Shown here: in pieces, positions 30,052 to 39,033 of the stretch
How the letters are laid out: the number at the start of each line of letters is the position of its first letter
How positions within the stretch are numbered: position 1 is the stretch's first letter
NCBI RefSeq assembly: GCF_000383095.1
Contig: NZ_AORL01000010.1
Coordinates: 248,001-312,000 of the forward strand
Length of the DNA: 64,000 bases
DNA from: Sphingomonas sp. PR090111-T3T-6A
GTDB taxonomy: Bacteria; Pseudomonadota; Alphaproteobacteria; Sphingomonadales; Sphingomonadaceae
Direction: 5' to 3'
Made by a program: the position numbers and the translations under genes
Notes under the pieces: model-generated
Databases searched by the model: none
Seen by the model: the letters and a program-made list of their open reading frames with translations, nothing else
Told to the model about the DNA's origin: nothing

Positions 30052-30151
30052 TATGGATATTGTGGCGCGCCCACTGGCGCTGGCAGATTCGGCGGACTAT
30101 CTCAAACGGGAGGATGCAGCCATTGTCCGTGGCAAGGAGCAAGGGGGAGCG

Positions 30152-30814
30152 ATGAGCAAGGCCGTTCCTTCCGAGGCGAAGAATGAGGATGAGGCTGTCG
30201 AGGCTCCGGTCGTTCACACGCCGTTGCCGGATAACGAGTTCAAGGAGCAGCTCGCACAGGTGATCCCGCATCTGCGCGCCTTCGGGCGCTCGCTGTCGGG
30301 CAATCGCGATCTGGCGGACGATCTGGTGCAGGAGACGCTGCTCAAGGCGTGGGCCGCGCGCCAGCGCTTCCAGGCGGGCACCAACATGCGCGCCTGGACC
30401 TTCATCATCCTGCGCAACCTCTTCCTCAGCCAGATGCGCCGCGCCCGCTTCAAGGGCGAGTGGGACGAGATCACCGCCTCCAAGCTGCTGGCCGCGCCCG
30501 CGAGCCAGGATCGCCATGTCGAGCTGGGCGATATGCAGCGCGCGCTGCTGCACCTGCCGCAGCCGCAGCGCGAGGCGCTGATCCTCGTCGGCGCGGGCGG
30601 TTTCGCTTATGAGGAGGCGGCGGAGATCTGCGGCTGCGCGGTCGGCACGATCAAGAGCCGTGTCGCGCGCGGGCGTGTCGCGCTGGAGGCGCTGCTGTCA
30701 GAGGGCAAGCTGCCGTCGCGCCGCACCCACAAGACGGACAGCAACACCACCGCGCTCCAGACGATCATGGATCAGGTCGACGAACTGAGCCGCGACGACA
30801 CGTCCGATCACTAA
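30152..30814 (+). CDS. ecfG: General stress ECF sigma factor EcfG
   Basis: ECF-family sigma factor of the EcfG group that directs RNA polymerase to GGAAC-N16/17-CGTT promoters. It has 220 residues from the ATG at 30152, which follows AAGGGGGAG. An in-frame ATG at 30053 would add 33 non-conserved residues. Region 2 is at about residues 30-100 (RDLADDLVQETLLKAWAARQRF) and region 4 at about 135-190 (LPQPQREALILVGAGGFAYEEAA, then GTIKSRVARGR). The C-terminal 30 residues are polar. It is convergent with a small gene that ends five bases away. Confidence 0.94.
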   Translation: MSKAVPSEAKNEDEAVEAPVVHTPLPDNEFKEQLAQVIPHLRAFGRSLSGNRDLADDLVQETLLKAWAARQRFQAGTNMRAWTFIILRNLFLSQMRRARFKGEWDEITASKLLAAPASQDRHVELGDMQRALLHLPQPQREALILVGAGGFAYEEAAEICGCAVGTIKSRVARGRVALEALLSEGKLPSRRTHKTDSNTTALQTIMDQVDELSRDDTSDH

Positions 30815-30819
30815 AGGCG

Positions 30820-30993
30820 TCAGCGGATTCGGGCCAGCAGCGCCTGAAGATCCGCCGGCGTGTCCAGCGTACCGGTGAAGGCCCCGCGCAGCGCGTCGCG
30901 GATGCCCTGATGCTGGAGGGGCGTCGTCACCGACTGCGCCCGTTCCGCCAGACGCCCGGATTGGCCTTGTGATTTTCCGTCGAACCTCATCAT
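30820..30993 (-). CDS. Small protein of 57 residues, function unknown
   Basis: Minus-strand open frame starting MMRFDGKSQGQSGRL and ending LQALLARIR. It has no membrane segment or signal peptide. The C-terminal half (IRDALRGAFTGTLDTPADLQALLARI) could form two short helices. The gene fills the space between ecfG (convergent, five bases away) and glnE (divergent), which would otherwise be an unexplained 240-base gap. The ribosome binding site is weak, and a second ATG follows the first. I do not recognise a family. Confidence 0.5.
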   Translation of the reverse strand: MMRFDGKSQGQSGRLAERAQSVTTPLQHQGIRDALRGAFTGTLDTPADLQALLARIR

Positions 30994-31057
30994 GCTCGCA
31001 TAACGCCGGATCGATGTGGGGGTTGCGTGTCGATCCACGGCCCGGCAACCCGGCGGG

Positions 31058-33754
31058 ATGAGCGACATGAATGCAACAGCCGTTCGCGATGCGCTGGAGC
31101 GCGCCCGGGCCCATGCCCCCTTCCTGCGCCGCATGGCCGGACGGGAGCCTGCGGTGGTGGCGGCGCTGGAAGCGGGCGATCTCGCGGGCGCGCTGGCGCT
31201 GGCCGGGGCGCCGGTGGAGACCGAGGCGACCGTCGCCGCCCAGCTTCGCGGCGAGCGGCGGCGGCTGGCGCTGGCGCTGGCGGTGGGCGATCTTTCGGGC
31301 CTGCTGCCGCTGGAGGACGTGACGCGGCGCCTCTCCGATTTCGCGGATCGCGCGCTGGATCGTGCCATCCGCGCGGCGATCGAGGAGCGCACGCCCGGCG
31401 CCGAGGCGCAGGGGTTCGTGGCGCTGGCGCTCGGCAAGCATGGCAGCCAGGAGCTGAACTACTCCTCCGATATCGACCCGATCCTGATCTTCGATCCCGA
31501 GACGCTCCCCCGCCGCCCGCGCGAGGAGCCGGTCGAGGCGGCCGTCCGCATCGCGCGGCGCGTGGTCGAGCTGATGCAGACGCTGGATGGCGACGGCCAT
31601 GTTTTCCGTATCGATCTGCGCCTGCGCCCTTCGCCGGAGGCCACCCCGCTGGCGCTGCCCGAGGCGGCGGCGATCACTTATTATGAATCGAGCGCGCTGC
31701 CATGGGAGCGTGCTGCCTTCATCCGCGCGCGGGCGGCGGCGGGGGATATCGCGCTCGGCGAGCGTTTCCTGACCGCGATCCGGCCCTTCGTGTGGCGGCG
31801 CGCGCTGGATTTCGGCGCGATCGGGGAGATCCGCGCGCTCTCGCGGCGCATCCGCAGCCATTATCAGGCTGGCCAGCGCTTCGGCCCCGGCTATGACCTG
31901 AAGCGCGGGCGCGGCGGCATCCGCGAGATCGAGTTCTTCGCCCAGATCCACCAGCTCATCCATGGCGGCCGCGAGCCGGCGCTGCGTGCGCCCGCGACGC
32001 TGGATGCTCTGGCGGCACTGGGGGCGGGCGGACGGATCGGGCGGGAGGAGGCCGTCATGCTGGCCGACGCCTATCGCCTGTTCCGCACCGTCGAGCATCG
32101 GCTCCAGATGGTCGAGGATCGCCAGACCCACAGCCTGCCCGGCGACGCGGCCGCGCTCGACAATGTCGCCCGGCTCGATGGCCGCGCGGATGGCGCGGCG
32201 CTGCTCGATGTGCTGCGCGGGCCGGTCGAGCGGGTGGGCACGCTGTATGACTCGCTCGATCCGCCGGGGGATCGAGCCCTGCCGACGGATCATGACGCGC
32301 TGCTGGCGGCGCTGTCGGAGGCTGGCTTCGCGGATGCCGAGGCGGCCGCCACGCGGATCGTCCAGTGGCGCGGCGGCGGGGCGCGGGCGCTGCGCTCGGC
32401 GGCGGCGCAGGCGGCGCTGGAGGCGGTGTTGCCGGGGCTGGTGGAAGCGCTCGGCGCCGCACCCGATCCGGGGACGGCGCTCAACCGCTTCGATGCGATG
32501 GTGGCGAAGCTGCCGTCCGCCATCAACCTGTTCCGCCTGCTGGAGGCGCGGCCGCAGCTCGCGCGGCTGGTCGGCGACGTGTTGAGCCTCGCGCCGACGC
32601 TGGCCGAGATGTTGGGCCGGCGTCCCGAGCTGATCGACGGACTGATCGACGCCACCGCGCTCCGCCCACCGCCCGCCGTCCCGGGGCTGGCCGCGCGCTT
32701 CGCCCGCACAGGCGACGAGGATTATCAGGCGATGCTCGATCGCGTGCGCCGCGCGGTGGGCGAGCTTCGTTTCGCGCAGGGGGTGCAGCTCGTCTCGGGC
32801 AGCAGCGATCCGCTGGAGGTGGCGGGCGGCTATGCGCGCATCGCCGAGGCCGCGCTCGAAGCGCTGGGCAGCGCCACCGTGGCGGAGTTCGAGGCCGTGC
32901 ATGGCCGCGTGCCCGATGGCGAGCTGGTGGTGCTGGCGCTCGGCCGTTTCGGCGGGGGCGCGCTGACCCATGCGTCCGATCTCGACATCGTCTATCTCTT
33001 CACCGGCGATCATCTGGCGGAATCAGATGGGCCGAAGCCGCTCGGCGCCACGCAATATTTCAACCGACTCGCCCAGCGCGTCACCGCCGCGCTCTCGGTC
33101 GCGACCGCCGCCGGGCCGCTCTACGAGGTGGATACGCGGCTCAGGCCATCGGGCGGGCAGGGGCTGCTCGCCGTCACGCTCGACAGCTTCGCCCGCTATC
33201 AGCGCGAAGGGGCGTGGACGTGGGAGCATATGGCGCTGGCCCGCGCGCGGCCGGTCTTCGGCTCGGAAGCGGCGCGCGCGGCACTGGGCGGGATCATCGC
33301 CGATACGCTGGGCGGCGAGCGGGATGCCGCCCGTCTCCTCGCCGACGCGGTGAAGATGCGCGGCGACATCGCCCGCCACAAGCCGCCGGCGGGGCCGCTC
33401 GACGTCAAGCTGCTCGACGGCGGGCTGGTCGATCTGGAGTTCGTCGTCCACGTCACGCAGCTCCAGCACCGCACCGGCTTCGCACCCCAGCTCGACGAGG
33501 CGATCGCCAGGCTGACGGGAGCCGGGCTGTTGCCCGCGGCGCTGCTGCCGGCGCATGACCTGCTGACCCGCATCCTCGTCGCGATGCGGCTGATGTCGCC
33601 CAACGCTGCCGAGCCGCCGCCGCCCGCCCGCGCCGCCATCGCGCAGGCCTGCGGTCAGGCGGACTGGGAGGCGCTGCTTGCGGCGCTCGACGTCGCGCGG
33701 CAGAGCGTCGGCGAAGCCTGGCGGCGCATCGCCGCCCAAGCGGGAGAAGAATGA
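31058..33754 (+). CDS. glnE: Bifunctional glutamine synthetase adenylyltransferase/adenylyl-removing enzyme
   Basis: Controls glutamine synthetase by attaching or removing AMP in response to PII signals. From the ATG at 31058 it has 898 residues, normal for the family. Two nucleotidyltransferase domains are visible: the first with the metal motif YSSDIDPILIFD (about residue 131), the second with HASDLDIVYLF (about 640). Each is followed by a helical GlnD-like domain, and VFRIDLRLRPS and YEVDTRLRPSG segments support both. The end overlaps bcp by four bases (ATGA). Confidence 0.95.
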   Translation: MSDMNATAVRDALERARAHAPFLRRMAGREPAVVAALEAGDLAGALALAGAPVETEATVAAQLRGERRRLALALAVGDLSGLLPLEDVTRRLSDFADRALDRAIRAAIEERTPGAEAQGFVALALGKHGSQELNYSSDIDPILIFDPETLPRRPREEPVEAAVRIARRVVELMQTLDGDGHVFRIDLRLRPSPEATPLALPEAAAITYYESSALPWERAAFIRARAAAGDIALGERFLTAIRPFVWRRALDFGAIGEIRALSRRIRSHYQAGQRFGPGYDLKRGRGGIREIEFFAQIHQLIHGGREPALRAPATLDALAALGAGGRIGREEAVMLADAYRLFRTVEHRLQMVEDRQTHSLPGDAAALDNVARLDGRADGAALLDVLRGPVERVGTLYDSLDPPGDRALPTDHDALLAALSEAGFADAEAAATRIVQWRGGGARALRSAAAQAALEAVLPGLVEALGAAPDPGTALNRFDAMVAKLPSAINLFRLLEARPQLARLVGDVLSLAPTLAEMLGRRPELIDGLIDATALRPPPAVPGLAARFARTGDEDYQAMLDRVRRAVGELRFAQGVQLVSGSSDPLEVAGGYARIAEAALEALGSATVAEFEAVHGRVPDGELVVLALGRFGGGALTHASDLDIVYLFTGDHLAESDGPKPLGATQYFNRLAQRVTAALSVATAAGPLYEVDTRLRPSGGQGLLAVTLDSFARYQREGAWTWEHMALARARPVFGSEAARAALGGIIADTLGGERDAARLLADAVKMRGDIARHKPPAGPLDVKLLDGGLVDLEFVVHVTQLQHRTGFAPQLDEAIARLTGAGLLPAALLPAHDLLTRILVAMRLMSPNAAEPPPPARAAIAQACGQADWEALLAALDVARQSVGEAWRRIAAQAGEE

Positions 33755-34233
33755 TGGCAGTGGACCTCCAGCCGGGCGACATGGCCCCCGACGTCACGCT
33801 CACCACGCCCGACGGCGGCGCGCTGACGCTGGCGAGCCTGCGCGGGCGGCCGCTCGTCCTCTATTTCTATCCCAAGGACGACACCGCCGGCTGCACCCGC
33901 GAGGCGCAGGATTTCTCCGCCTCGAAGGCGGCGTTCGAGCTGGCCGGCGTGGGCGTCCTCGGCGTGTCGAAGGACCCGCCGGCCAGGCACCAGAAGTTCG
34001 CGGCGAAATATGATCTCACCGTCAGCCTCGCCAGCGACGAGGACGGCTCGGTGTGCGAGGCGTTCGGCGTGTGGATCGAGAAGAGCCTCTACGGCCGCAA
34101 ATATATGGGCATCGACCGCGCAACCTTCCTGATCGACGCCGACGGCCGCATCGCGAAGCTGTGGCGCAAGGTGAAGGTGCCGGGTCATGTCGATCAGGTG
34201 CTCGCCGCCGCCGAGGCCCTGCCCAAGGCATGA
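33751..34233 (+). CDS. bcp: Thioredoxin-dependent peroxiredoxin, Bcp/PrxQ type
   Basis: Reduces hydrogen peroxide and organic hydroperoxides. It has 160 residues with the thioredoxin-like fold. The peroxidatic cysteine is in KDDTAGCTREAQDF at about residue 48. The usual nearby resolving cysteine (C-x4-C) is absent; the only other cysteine is in SVCEAFGVW at about residue 101, so the mechanism may be 1-Cys or use that distant residue. It overlaps glnE and the DUF455 gene by four bases at each end. Confidence 0.93.
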   Translation: MMAVDLQPGDMAPDVTLTTPDGGALTLASLRGRPLVLYFYPKDDTAGCTREAQDFSASKAAFELAGVGVLGVSKDPPARHQKFAAKYDLTVSLASDEDGSVCEAFGVWIEKSLYGRKYMGIDRATFLIDADGRIAKLWRKVKVPGHVDQVLAAAEALPKA

Positions 34234-35060
34234 GCGAGGCCGGTCGTTCGGGGGTGAATGCTGCGCGCAGCATCGCGGAGGCGTGCCGCATGGTGCTGCT
34301 CACCGCCGATCCGCGCGAGAAGGCGATGGCGGCGCGGTCGGCGGCGCGGGCGTGGCGCTCGGGTCGGCTGGAGCATGTGTTCGACACCGCGATGCCCGAC
34401 CGGCCGCTCCGCCCCGACAGGCCGGAGCTGCTCCCGCCCAACCGGATGCCCAAGCGCGGCCGTGCCGGATCGGAGCGCGCGCGTATCGCCATGCTGCACG
34501 CGCTCGCGCACATCGAATATGTCGCGATCGATCTCGCCTTCGATTGTGCGGGGCGGTTCGGCGCAGCATTGCCGCGTGATTTCGTCGACGACTGGATCGG
34601 CGTCGGCGCGGACGAGGCGATGCATTTCGCGCTGCTCGACCGGCGGCTGAACGCGATGGGCAGCTTCTACGGCGCGCACCCCGCGCATGACGGTCTGTGG
34701 GAAACGGCCGAGAAGACGCGCGACAACCTCACCGCTCGCCTCGCCCTGGTGCCGATGGCGCTGGAAGCGCGTGGTCTGGACGTCACGCCGGCGACCGTCG
34801 CGCGGTTCGAGGCGGCGGGTGATAGCGCTTCCGCCCGCATCCTGACGCGCATCTACACCGACGAGATCCGCCATGTCGCGGCGGGGACCAAATGGTTCGA
34901 ATCATGGTGCGAAACGGTTGGCTGTATTCCCACGGAAACGTGGCAGGCCTTGATAGCGCAACATTTTCTGGGGGTTGTGAAACCGCCGTTCAACGACTCA
35001 GCGCGTCATGCGGCCGGTTTGACGCTGGACTATTACGGCACACTTGCGGCAGCCCGCTGA
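34230..35060 (+). CDS. DUF455 family ferritin-like protein
   Basis: Protein of 276 residues in the DUF455 family, predicted to form a ferritin-like four-helix bundle. Candidate di-metal ligands are HIEYVAIDLAFD (about residue 90), the GVGADEAMHFALLDRRL segment and DEIRHVAAG near residue 210. The GLDVTP motif is typical of the family. The substrate is unknown; related ferritin-like proteins include tRNA hydroxylases. The ATG at 34230 lies in an ATGA overlap with bcp, suggesting one glnE-bcp-DUF455 message. Confidence 0.85.
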   Translation: MSEAGRSGVNAARSIAEACRMVLLTADPREKAMAARSAARAWRSGRLEHVFDTAMPDRPLRPDRPELLPPNRMPKRGRAGSERARIAMLHALAHIEYVAIDLAFDCAGRFGAALPRDFVDDWIGVGADEAMHFALLDRRLNAMGSFYGAHPAHDGLWETAEKTRDNLTARLALVPMALEARGLDVTPATVARFEAAGDSASARILTRIYTDEIRHVAAGTKWFESWCETVGCIPTETWQALIAQHFLGVVKPPFNDSARHAAGLTLDYYGTLAAAR

Positions 35061-35171
35061 GCGGGTCACACCCCTGAAAGCCGGACTGCGGGAGGGGCAT
35101 TCCACCAGCGGCAAGACAAAAGAAGCGCCACGCGCCGGGGGGAGGGGCCCTCTGACGGGGGTCTGTGCAAG

Positions 35172-35954
35172 GTGGATGGTATCGTGAGCTTGATGATCAA
35201 CCGTAACTCCAACGCGGCCGACATCGTTCGGTTCCCCGCGCTTCGCCGTTCCATGAAAATCATTTCCACCGCTGCACTGGCGATGGGCGCGCTGGCGGCG
35301 AGCCCGGCGCTGGCCGCCGATCCGGCGACCGCGACCGCCACGGCTTCGGTCGGCGCCTTCGACGCCGTCTCCACCACCACGCTCGGCGCCAAGGCCGATC
35401 CGATGTTCCGCTCGCTGTTCGATAGCTGGAAGCGCATGGACGCGGTGCCCCATGGCGGTCTGGTTTCTGTCCCCTCCCAGAAGCCGGTCAAGGAATTCCG
35501 CTACACCTCGTCCTTCGGCGTCCGCTCCGATCCGTTCCGCGGCACCGCGGCGATGCATCCGGGCCTCGACATGGCGGCGCCGATCGGCACCCCGGTCTAT
35601 GCGACCGCCGACGGCATCGTCAGCCGCGCAGAGCGCGCCGGTGGTTATGGCAACCTCGTCCAGATCGAGCATGGCAAGGGCCTCGAGACCCGCTACGGCC
35701 ACCTCTCGCAGATTCTCGTGCACGAGAACCAGCGCGTGCATCGCGGCGACCTGATCGCGTTGATGGGCTCGACCGGCCGCTCGACCGGCAGCCACCTCCA
35801 TTACGAAGTCCGCATCGACGGCCGCGCCGTCAACCCGATGCCCTTCCTCCAGACCGCCGATTACCTGACCGCCCTCCAGAACCGCACCGCGCCGACCCAC
35901 AAGGGCGAGCCGCAGATGGCGATGGGCGGCCCCGAGGACCCCGACTCCGATTGA
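35172..35954 (+). CDS. Secreted M23 family peptidase (LytM domain)
   Basis: Periplasmic protein of 260 residues with a signal peptide ending near SPALAA at about residue 48. The M23 domain spans about residues 105-220. All zinc-site elements are present: HPGLDMAAPIGTPV (His and Asp), RYGHLS, and the HLH of GSHLHYEVR. It should therefore be an active endopeptidase that cuts peptide cross-links in peptidoglycan rather than a degenerate activator. A second ATG at 35193 could be the true start. It follows a 111-base gap in which I see no clear promoter. Confidence 0.92.
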   Translation: MDGIVSLMINRNSNAADIVRFPALRRSMKIISTAALAMGALAASPALAADPATATATASVGAFDAVSTTTLGAKADPMFRSLFDSWKRMDAVPHGGLVSVPSQKPVKEFRYTSSFGVRSDPFRGTAAMHPGLDMAAPIGTPVYATADGIVSRAERAGGYGNLVQIEHGKGLETRYGHLSQILVHENQRVHRGDLIALMGSTGRSTGSHLHYEVRIDGRAVNPMPFLQTADYLTALQNRTAPTHKGEPQMAMGGPEDPDSD

Positions 35955-35997
35955 TCGACCCGTTGATCCGGCGCTCCCGGGCTCCTATCTCGCTTCC

Positions 35998-36333
35998 ATG
36001 ACCGAACAGACCGCCATCGACCTGACCCCTGCCGCCGCCGCGCGCGTGGCGGCGATCGCCGCGAAGCAGGGCAAGCCCGCGATGCTGCGCCTCTCGGTGG
36101 ACGGCGGCGGCTGCGCCGGCTTCCAATATGTCTTCGGCCTCGCCGACGTGGTGGCGGAGGATGATGTCACGGCGGTGCGCGACGGCGTGACGCTGGTGGT
36201 GGATTCGGTCAGCCTCGATCTCGTGCGCGGTTCGCACGTCGATTATGTCGAATCGCTCGGCGGTGCGGCTTTCCGCGTCGAGAATCCGCAGGCGGCCTCC
36301 GGCTGCGGTTGCGGATCGAGCTTCTCGATCTGA
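35998..36333 (+). CDS. erpA: Iron-sulfur cluster insertion protein ErpA/IscA family
   Basis: A-type carrier that delivers Fe-S clusters to target proteins. It has 111 residues. The three conserved cysteines are present: one in VDGGGCAGFQY at about residue 38 and two in the C-terminal SGCGCGSSF. The HesB/IscA fold covers the whole protein. It lies 44 bases after the M23 gene. ErpA and IscA cannot be separated rigorously from sequence by eye. Confidence 0.9.
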   Translation: MTEQTAIDLTPAAAARVAAIAAKQGKPAMLRLSVDGGGCAGFQYVFGLADVVAEDDVTAVRDGVTLVVDSVSLDLVRGSHVDYVESLGGAAFRVENPQAASGCGCGSSFSI

Positions 36334-36372
36334 CCCTTCCGGCGGGCGCATGACCGGGCTAGGAATGCCCGG

Positions 36373-37146
36373 ATGCGTATCGCCACATTCAACGTCAACG
36401 GTATCAACGCCCGCCTGCCGCGCCTGCTCGAATGGCTCGACGAGGCGAAGCCCGACGTCGCCTGTCTTCAGGAGCTGAAGGCCGAGGGCGACAAATTCCC
36501 GCAATCCGCCATCGAGGATGCCGGCTATGGCGTCGTCTGGCATGGCCAGAAGGGCTTCAACGGTGTTGCCGTGCTGGCGCGGGGCCAGTTGCCGGTCGAG
36601 CGGCGGCGAGGCCTTCCGGGCGATCCCGAGGATGTCCAGAGCCGCTATATCGAGGCCGAGGTGGATGGCGTGGTCGTCGCATCGATCTACCTGCCCAACG
36701 GCAACCCGCAGCCGGGCCCCAAGTTTGACTACAAGCTCGACTGGATGCGCCGCCTCCAGATTCACGCGCACGAATTGCTGGCCGAGGAGCGGCCGGTGGT
36801 GCTGGCGGGCGACTACAACGTCATACCGACCGATCTCGACACCTTCTCGGTCAGCGCGATGGCGAGCGATGCGCTGATGCAGCCGGAAAGCCGGGCGGCG
36901 TTCCGTACGCTGATCCATCAGGGCTGGACCGACGCGATCCGCGCCCGCCATCCCGAGCCTGCACGGATGTATAGCTTCTGGGACTATCAGGCCGGTGCGT
37001 GGGCACGCGACGCGGGCTTCCGCATCGATCATCTGCTGCTCTCCCCGCAGGCGGCGGACCGGCTGGTGGACGCCAATATCGACAAGCATGTGCGCGGCCG
37101 TGAGAAGGCGTCCGACCACGCGCCGGCCTGGGTAGAGTTGCGCTGA
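36373..37146 (+). CDS. xth: Exodeoxyribonuclease III
   Basis: Apurinic/apyrimidinic endonuclease and 3' exonuclease of base excision repair. It has 257 residues of the exonuclease-endonuclease-phosphatase fold. Motifs seen: ATFNVNGINARLPRLLEWL at the N-terminus, CLQELK with the metal-binding glutamate, AGDYNVIPTDLD, and the C-terminal FRIDHLLLS and SDHAPAWVEL. It follows erpA by 39 bases. Confidence 0.95.
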   Translation: MRIATFNVNGINARLPRLLEWLDEAKPDVACLQELKAEGDKFPQSAIEDAGYGVVWHGQKGFNGVAVLARGQLPVERRRGLPGDPEDVQSRYIEAEVDGVVVASIYLPNGNPQPGPKFDYKLDWMRRLQIHAHELLAEERPVVLAGDYNVIPTDLDTFSVSAMASDALMQPESRAAFRTLIHQGWTDAIRARHPEPARMYSFWDYQAGAWARDAGFRIDHLLLSPQAADRLVDANIDKHVRGREKASDHAPAWVELR

Positions 37147-37163
37147 GCGAGGGCGCGCGCGCC

Positions 37164-39026
37164 GTGCGGATCGTGGCGCTGCTGCTAGCGGTGGCCGTCA
37201 CGCTGTTCGCCTGCATCCGCGCGGCGATGCCGCCGCCCGTCGTGCCGGCTTCGGCGCCGCCCACCGTCTTCTCGGCCGGGCGGGCGATGGCGGATGTTCA
37301 CGCGATCGCAATGCGCCCGCATCCCACCGGCAGCGCGGACAATGCGCGGGTGCGGGAGCATCTCGTCGCCCGCCTGCGCGCGCTGGGGCTCGCCCCGGAG
37401 GAGCGGCGCTATCTGATCGATCCTCGGGGCGCGAAGACGCTTCGCCGCTGGACCGGCGCGGAGGTGATCTCCAACGACGTGGTGAATGTGCTGGCGGTGC
37501 TGCCGGGGCGTGATCGCACGCTGCCCGCCGTCGCGCTGATGGCGCATTACGACACGGTCTGGGGCTCGCCCGGCAGCGGCGACGACAGCATCGGCGTGGC
37601 CTCGGCGCTGGAGATCCTCCGCGCGATCAAGGCGAGGGGCGTGCCGGCGCGCGACGTGGTGGTGCTGTTCACCGACGGCGAGGAGATCGGCCTCTCCGGC
37701 GCGCGTGCCTTCTGGCCGCATGACGGCGCGGCGGGGCATGTCGGCGTGGTGGTGAATCTGGAGGCGCGGGGCGCAGGCGGACGCGCCACCATGTTCGAGA
37801 CGGGGGCCGGCAACGGCGCGATGATGGCGCTGTTCGCGAAGAGCGTCGCCCATCCGGTCGCCAATTCGCTGTCGGTCATGGCCTATCGCCGGATGCCCAA
37901 CGACACGGATTTCACGCCCGTGCGCGAGAAGGGGTTGCCGGGCTTCAACTTCGCCATCATGGGGCGGCCGCAATATTATCACTCGCCGCGCGCGACGATC
38001 GATCGGCTGGACCCTCGATCCATGCAGGACATGGGCGATCAGGCGCTGGGAATCGTCTCCGCGCTCGCCTTCGCGGCCGCGCTGCCGGCGCGGAGCACGG
38101 ATGCCGTCTTCTTCGACACCGGCGGCGCCGGGATGATCCATTATGGCGTCGCGACCGGCTGGTGGCTGCTGATCGGCGCGGCGGTGGCGCTGATCGGAGC
38201 CGGGCTGGGCGCCCGACGAGCGGGCCTGCTGAGCCTGCGTTCCGTTTGTGAGGGGCTGGCGCTGCCGGTCTGGCTCGCGAGCCATGCGACGCTTGCCCTG
38301 AACGCGCTGAACCTGCTTTCCGGTAGCACCCGGCATCCCAATTATTACGACCGTCTGGCGGCCCTGCCGATGCTGGAGGCGCAGGCGGTGCTGGCCGGTA
38401 TGGCGCTGCTGGGCGGCCTGTTCCTGCTGCGTCGGTCGAGCTATCGGGCCGTGGGCCTTGTACCCATCCTCGCGCTGGCGCTGCTCGATCTGGTGCTGGG
38501 CGGGCGGCTCGGGCTGGTGCCGCCCTGCGTATTGGCCGGAATGATCGCGGCATGGTCCGCGCCCCGTGCGGGCTCGGGGCTATGGGGCAGCTGGCTGGCG
38601 CTGATCGGTGTGCTGCTGCTGGGAGCGCTGGGCGCGCAGGTGGGGGCGTCGCTGGCGGCGTGGCTGCTGGCCGTTCCGGCGCTGGTGCTGGCGCTCGTCG
38701 CGCTGATCGTCGCGTGGATGGACGCGTCGTTTGCGCGTGGCGCGGGTTGGGCGGTGGTCGCCGGAGGCGCGGCGGTAGTGAGCGCACCGCTCCTGCCGCT
38801 GGCCCATCTCGCCTTCCTCGGCATCGGCGCGGGGCTGCCGGAGATGGTGGCCCTCTTCCTGCTCGTGCTGGCGGCGGCCTTCTGGCCACTGGCGCGGTAT
38901 GAGCGGGCGCCGCGCTGGGCGTTGGTGGCGCTTGCTGTGCTGCTGGTGATGGCCGGCGCGATCGCGGTGCATGTCCGCACCGATCCGATCGCGCCGACGG
39001 TTCCCGCCTACAGCCTCGACAAATGA
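37164..39026 (+). CDS. M28 family zinc peptidase with C-terminal membrane domain
   Basis: Protein of 620 residues with an N-terminal hydrophobic segment (VALLLAVAVTLFACI). An M28 aminopeptidase-like domain follows at about residues 35-310, then a membrane domain of about seven hydrophobic segments to the C-terminus. Metal ligands are visible: MAHYDTVWGSPGSGDDSIG (His, Asp), DGEEIGLSGA (Glu pair) and YYHSPRATID (His). The layout resembles eukaryotic ER metallopeptidase 1-type proteins. The start is a GTG 17 bases after xth. Its 3' end converges with the ceramide synthase gene, seven bases away. The substrate is unknown. Confidence 0.87.
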   Translation: MRIVALLLAVAVTLFACIRAAMPPPVVPASAPPTVFSAGRAMADVHAIAMRPHPTGSADNARVREHLVARLRALGLAPEERRYLIDPRGAKTLRRWTGAEVISNDVVNVLAVLPGRDRTLPAVALMAHYDTVWGSPGSGDDSIGVASALEILRAIKARGVPARDVVVLFTDGEEIGLSGARAFWPHDGAAGHVGVVVNLEARGAGGRATMFETGAGNGAMMALFAKSVAHPVANSLSVMAYRRMPNDTDFTPVREKGLPGFNFAIMGRPQYYHSPRATIDRLDPRSMQDMGDQALGIVSALAFAAALPARSTDAVFFDTGGAGMIHYGVATGWWLLIGAAVALIGAGLGARRAGLLSLRSVCEGLALPVWLASHATLALNALNLLSGSTRHPNYYDRLAALPMLEAQAVLAGMALLGGLFLLRRSSYRAVGLVPILALALLDLVLGGRLGLVPPCVLAGMIAAWSAPRAGSGLWGSWLALIGVLLLGALGAQVGASLAAWLLAVPALVLALVALIVAWMDASFARGAGWAVVAGGAAVVSAPLLPLAHLAFLGIGAGLPEMVALFLLVLAAAFWPLARYERAPRWALVALAVLLVMAGAIAVHVRTDPIAPTVPAYSLDK

Positions 39027-39033
39027 GGTCCGC

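Noticed and set aside
29883-30155. Plus-strand frame of 90 codons overlapping the small membrane gene and ecfG leader
   Set aside because: It is in another frame, arginine-rich, and has no supported start; the 45-residue frame fits the promoter and ribosome binding site.
35208-35235. GGAAC-N16-CGTT on the minus strand
   Set aside because: It is an exact EcfG consensus match but lies inside the M23 peptidase coding sequence and points antisense with no gene to serve. About one chance match is expected in a window of this size.
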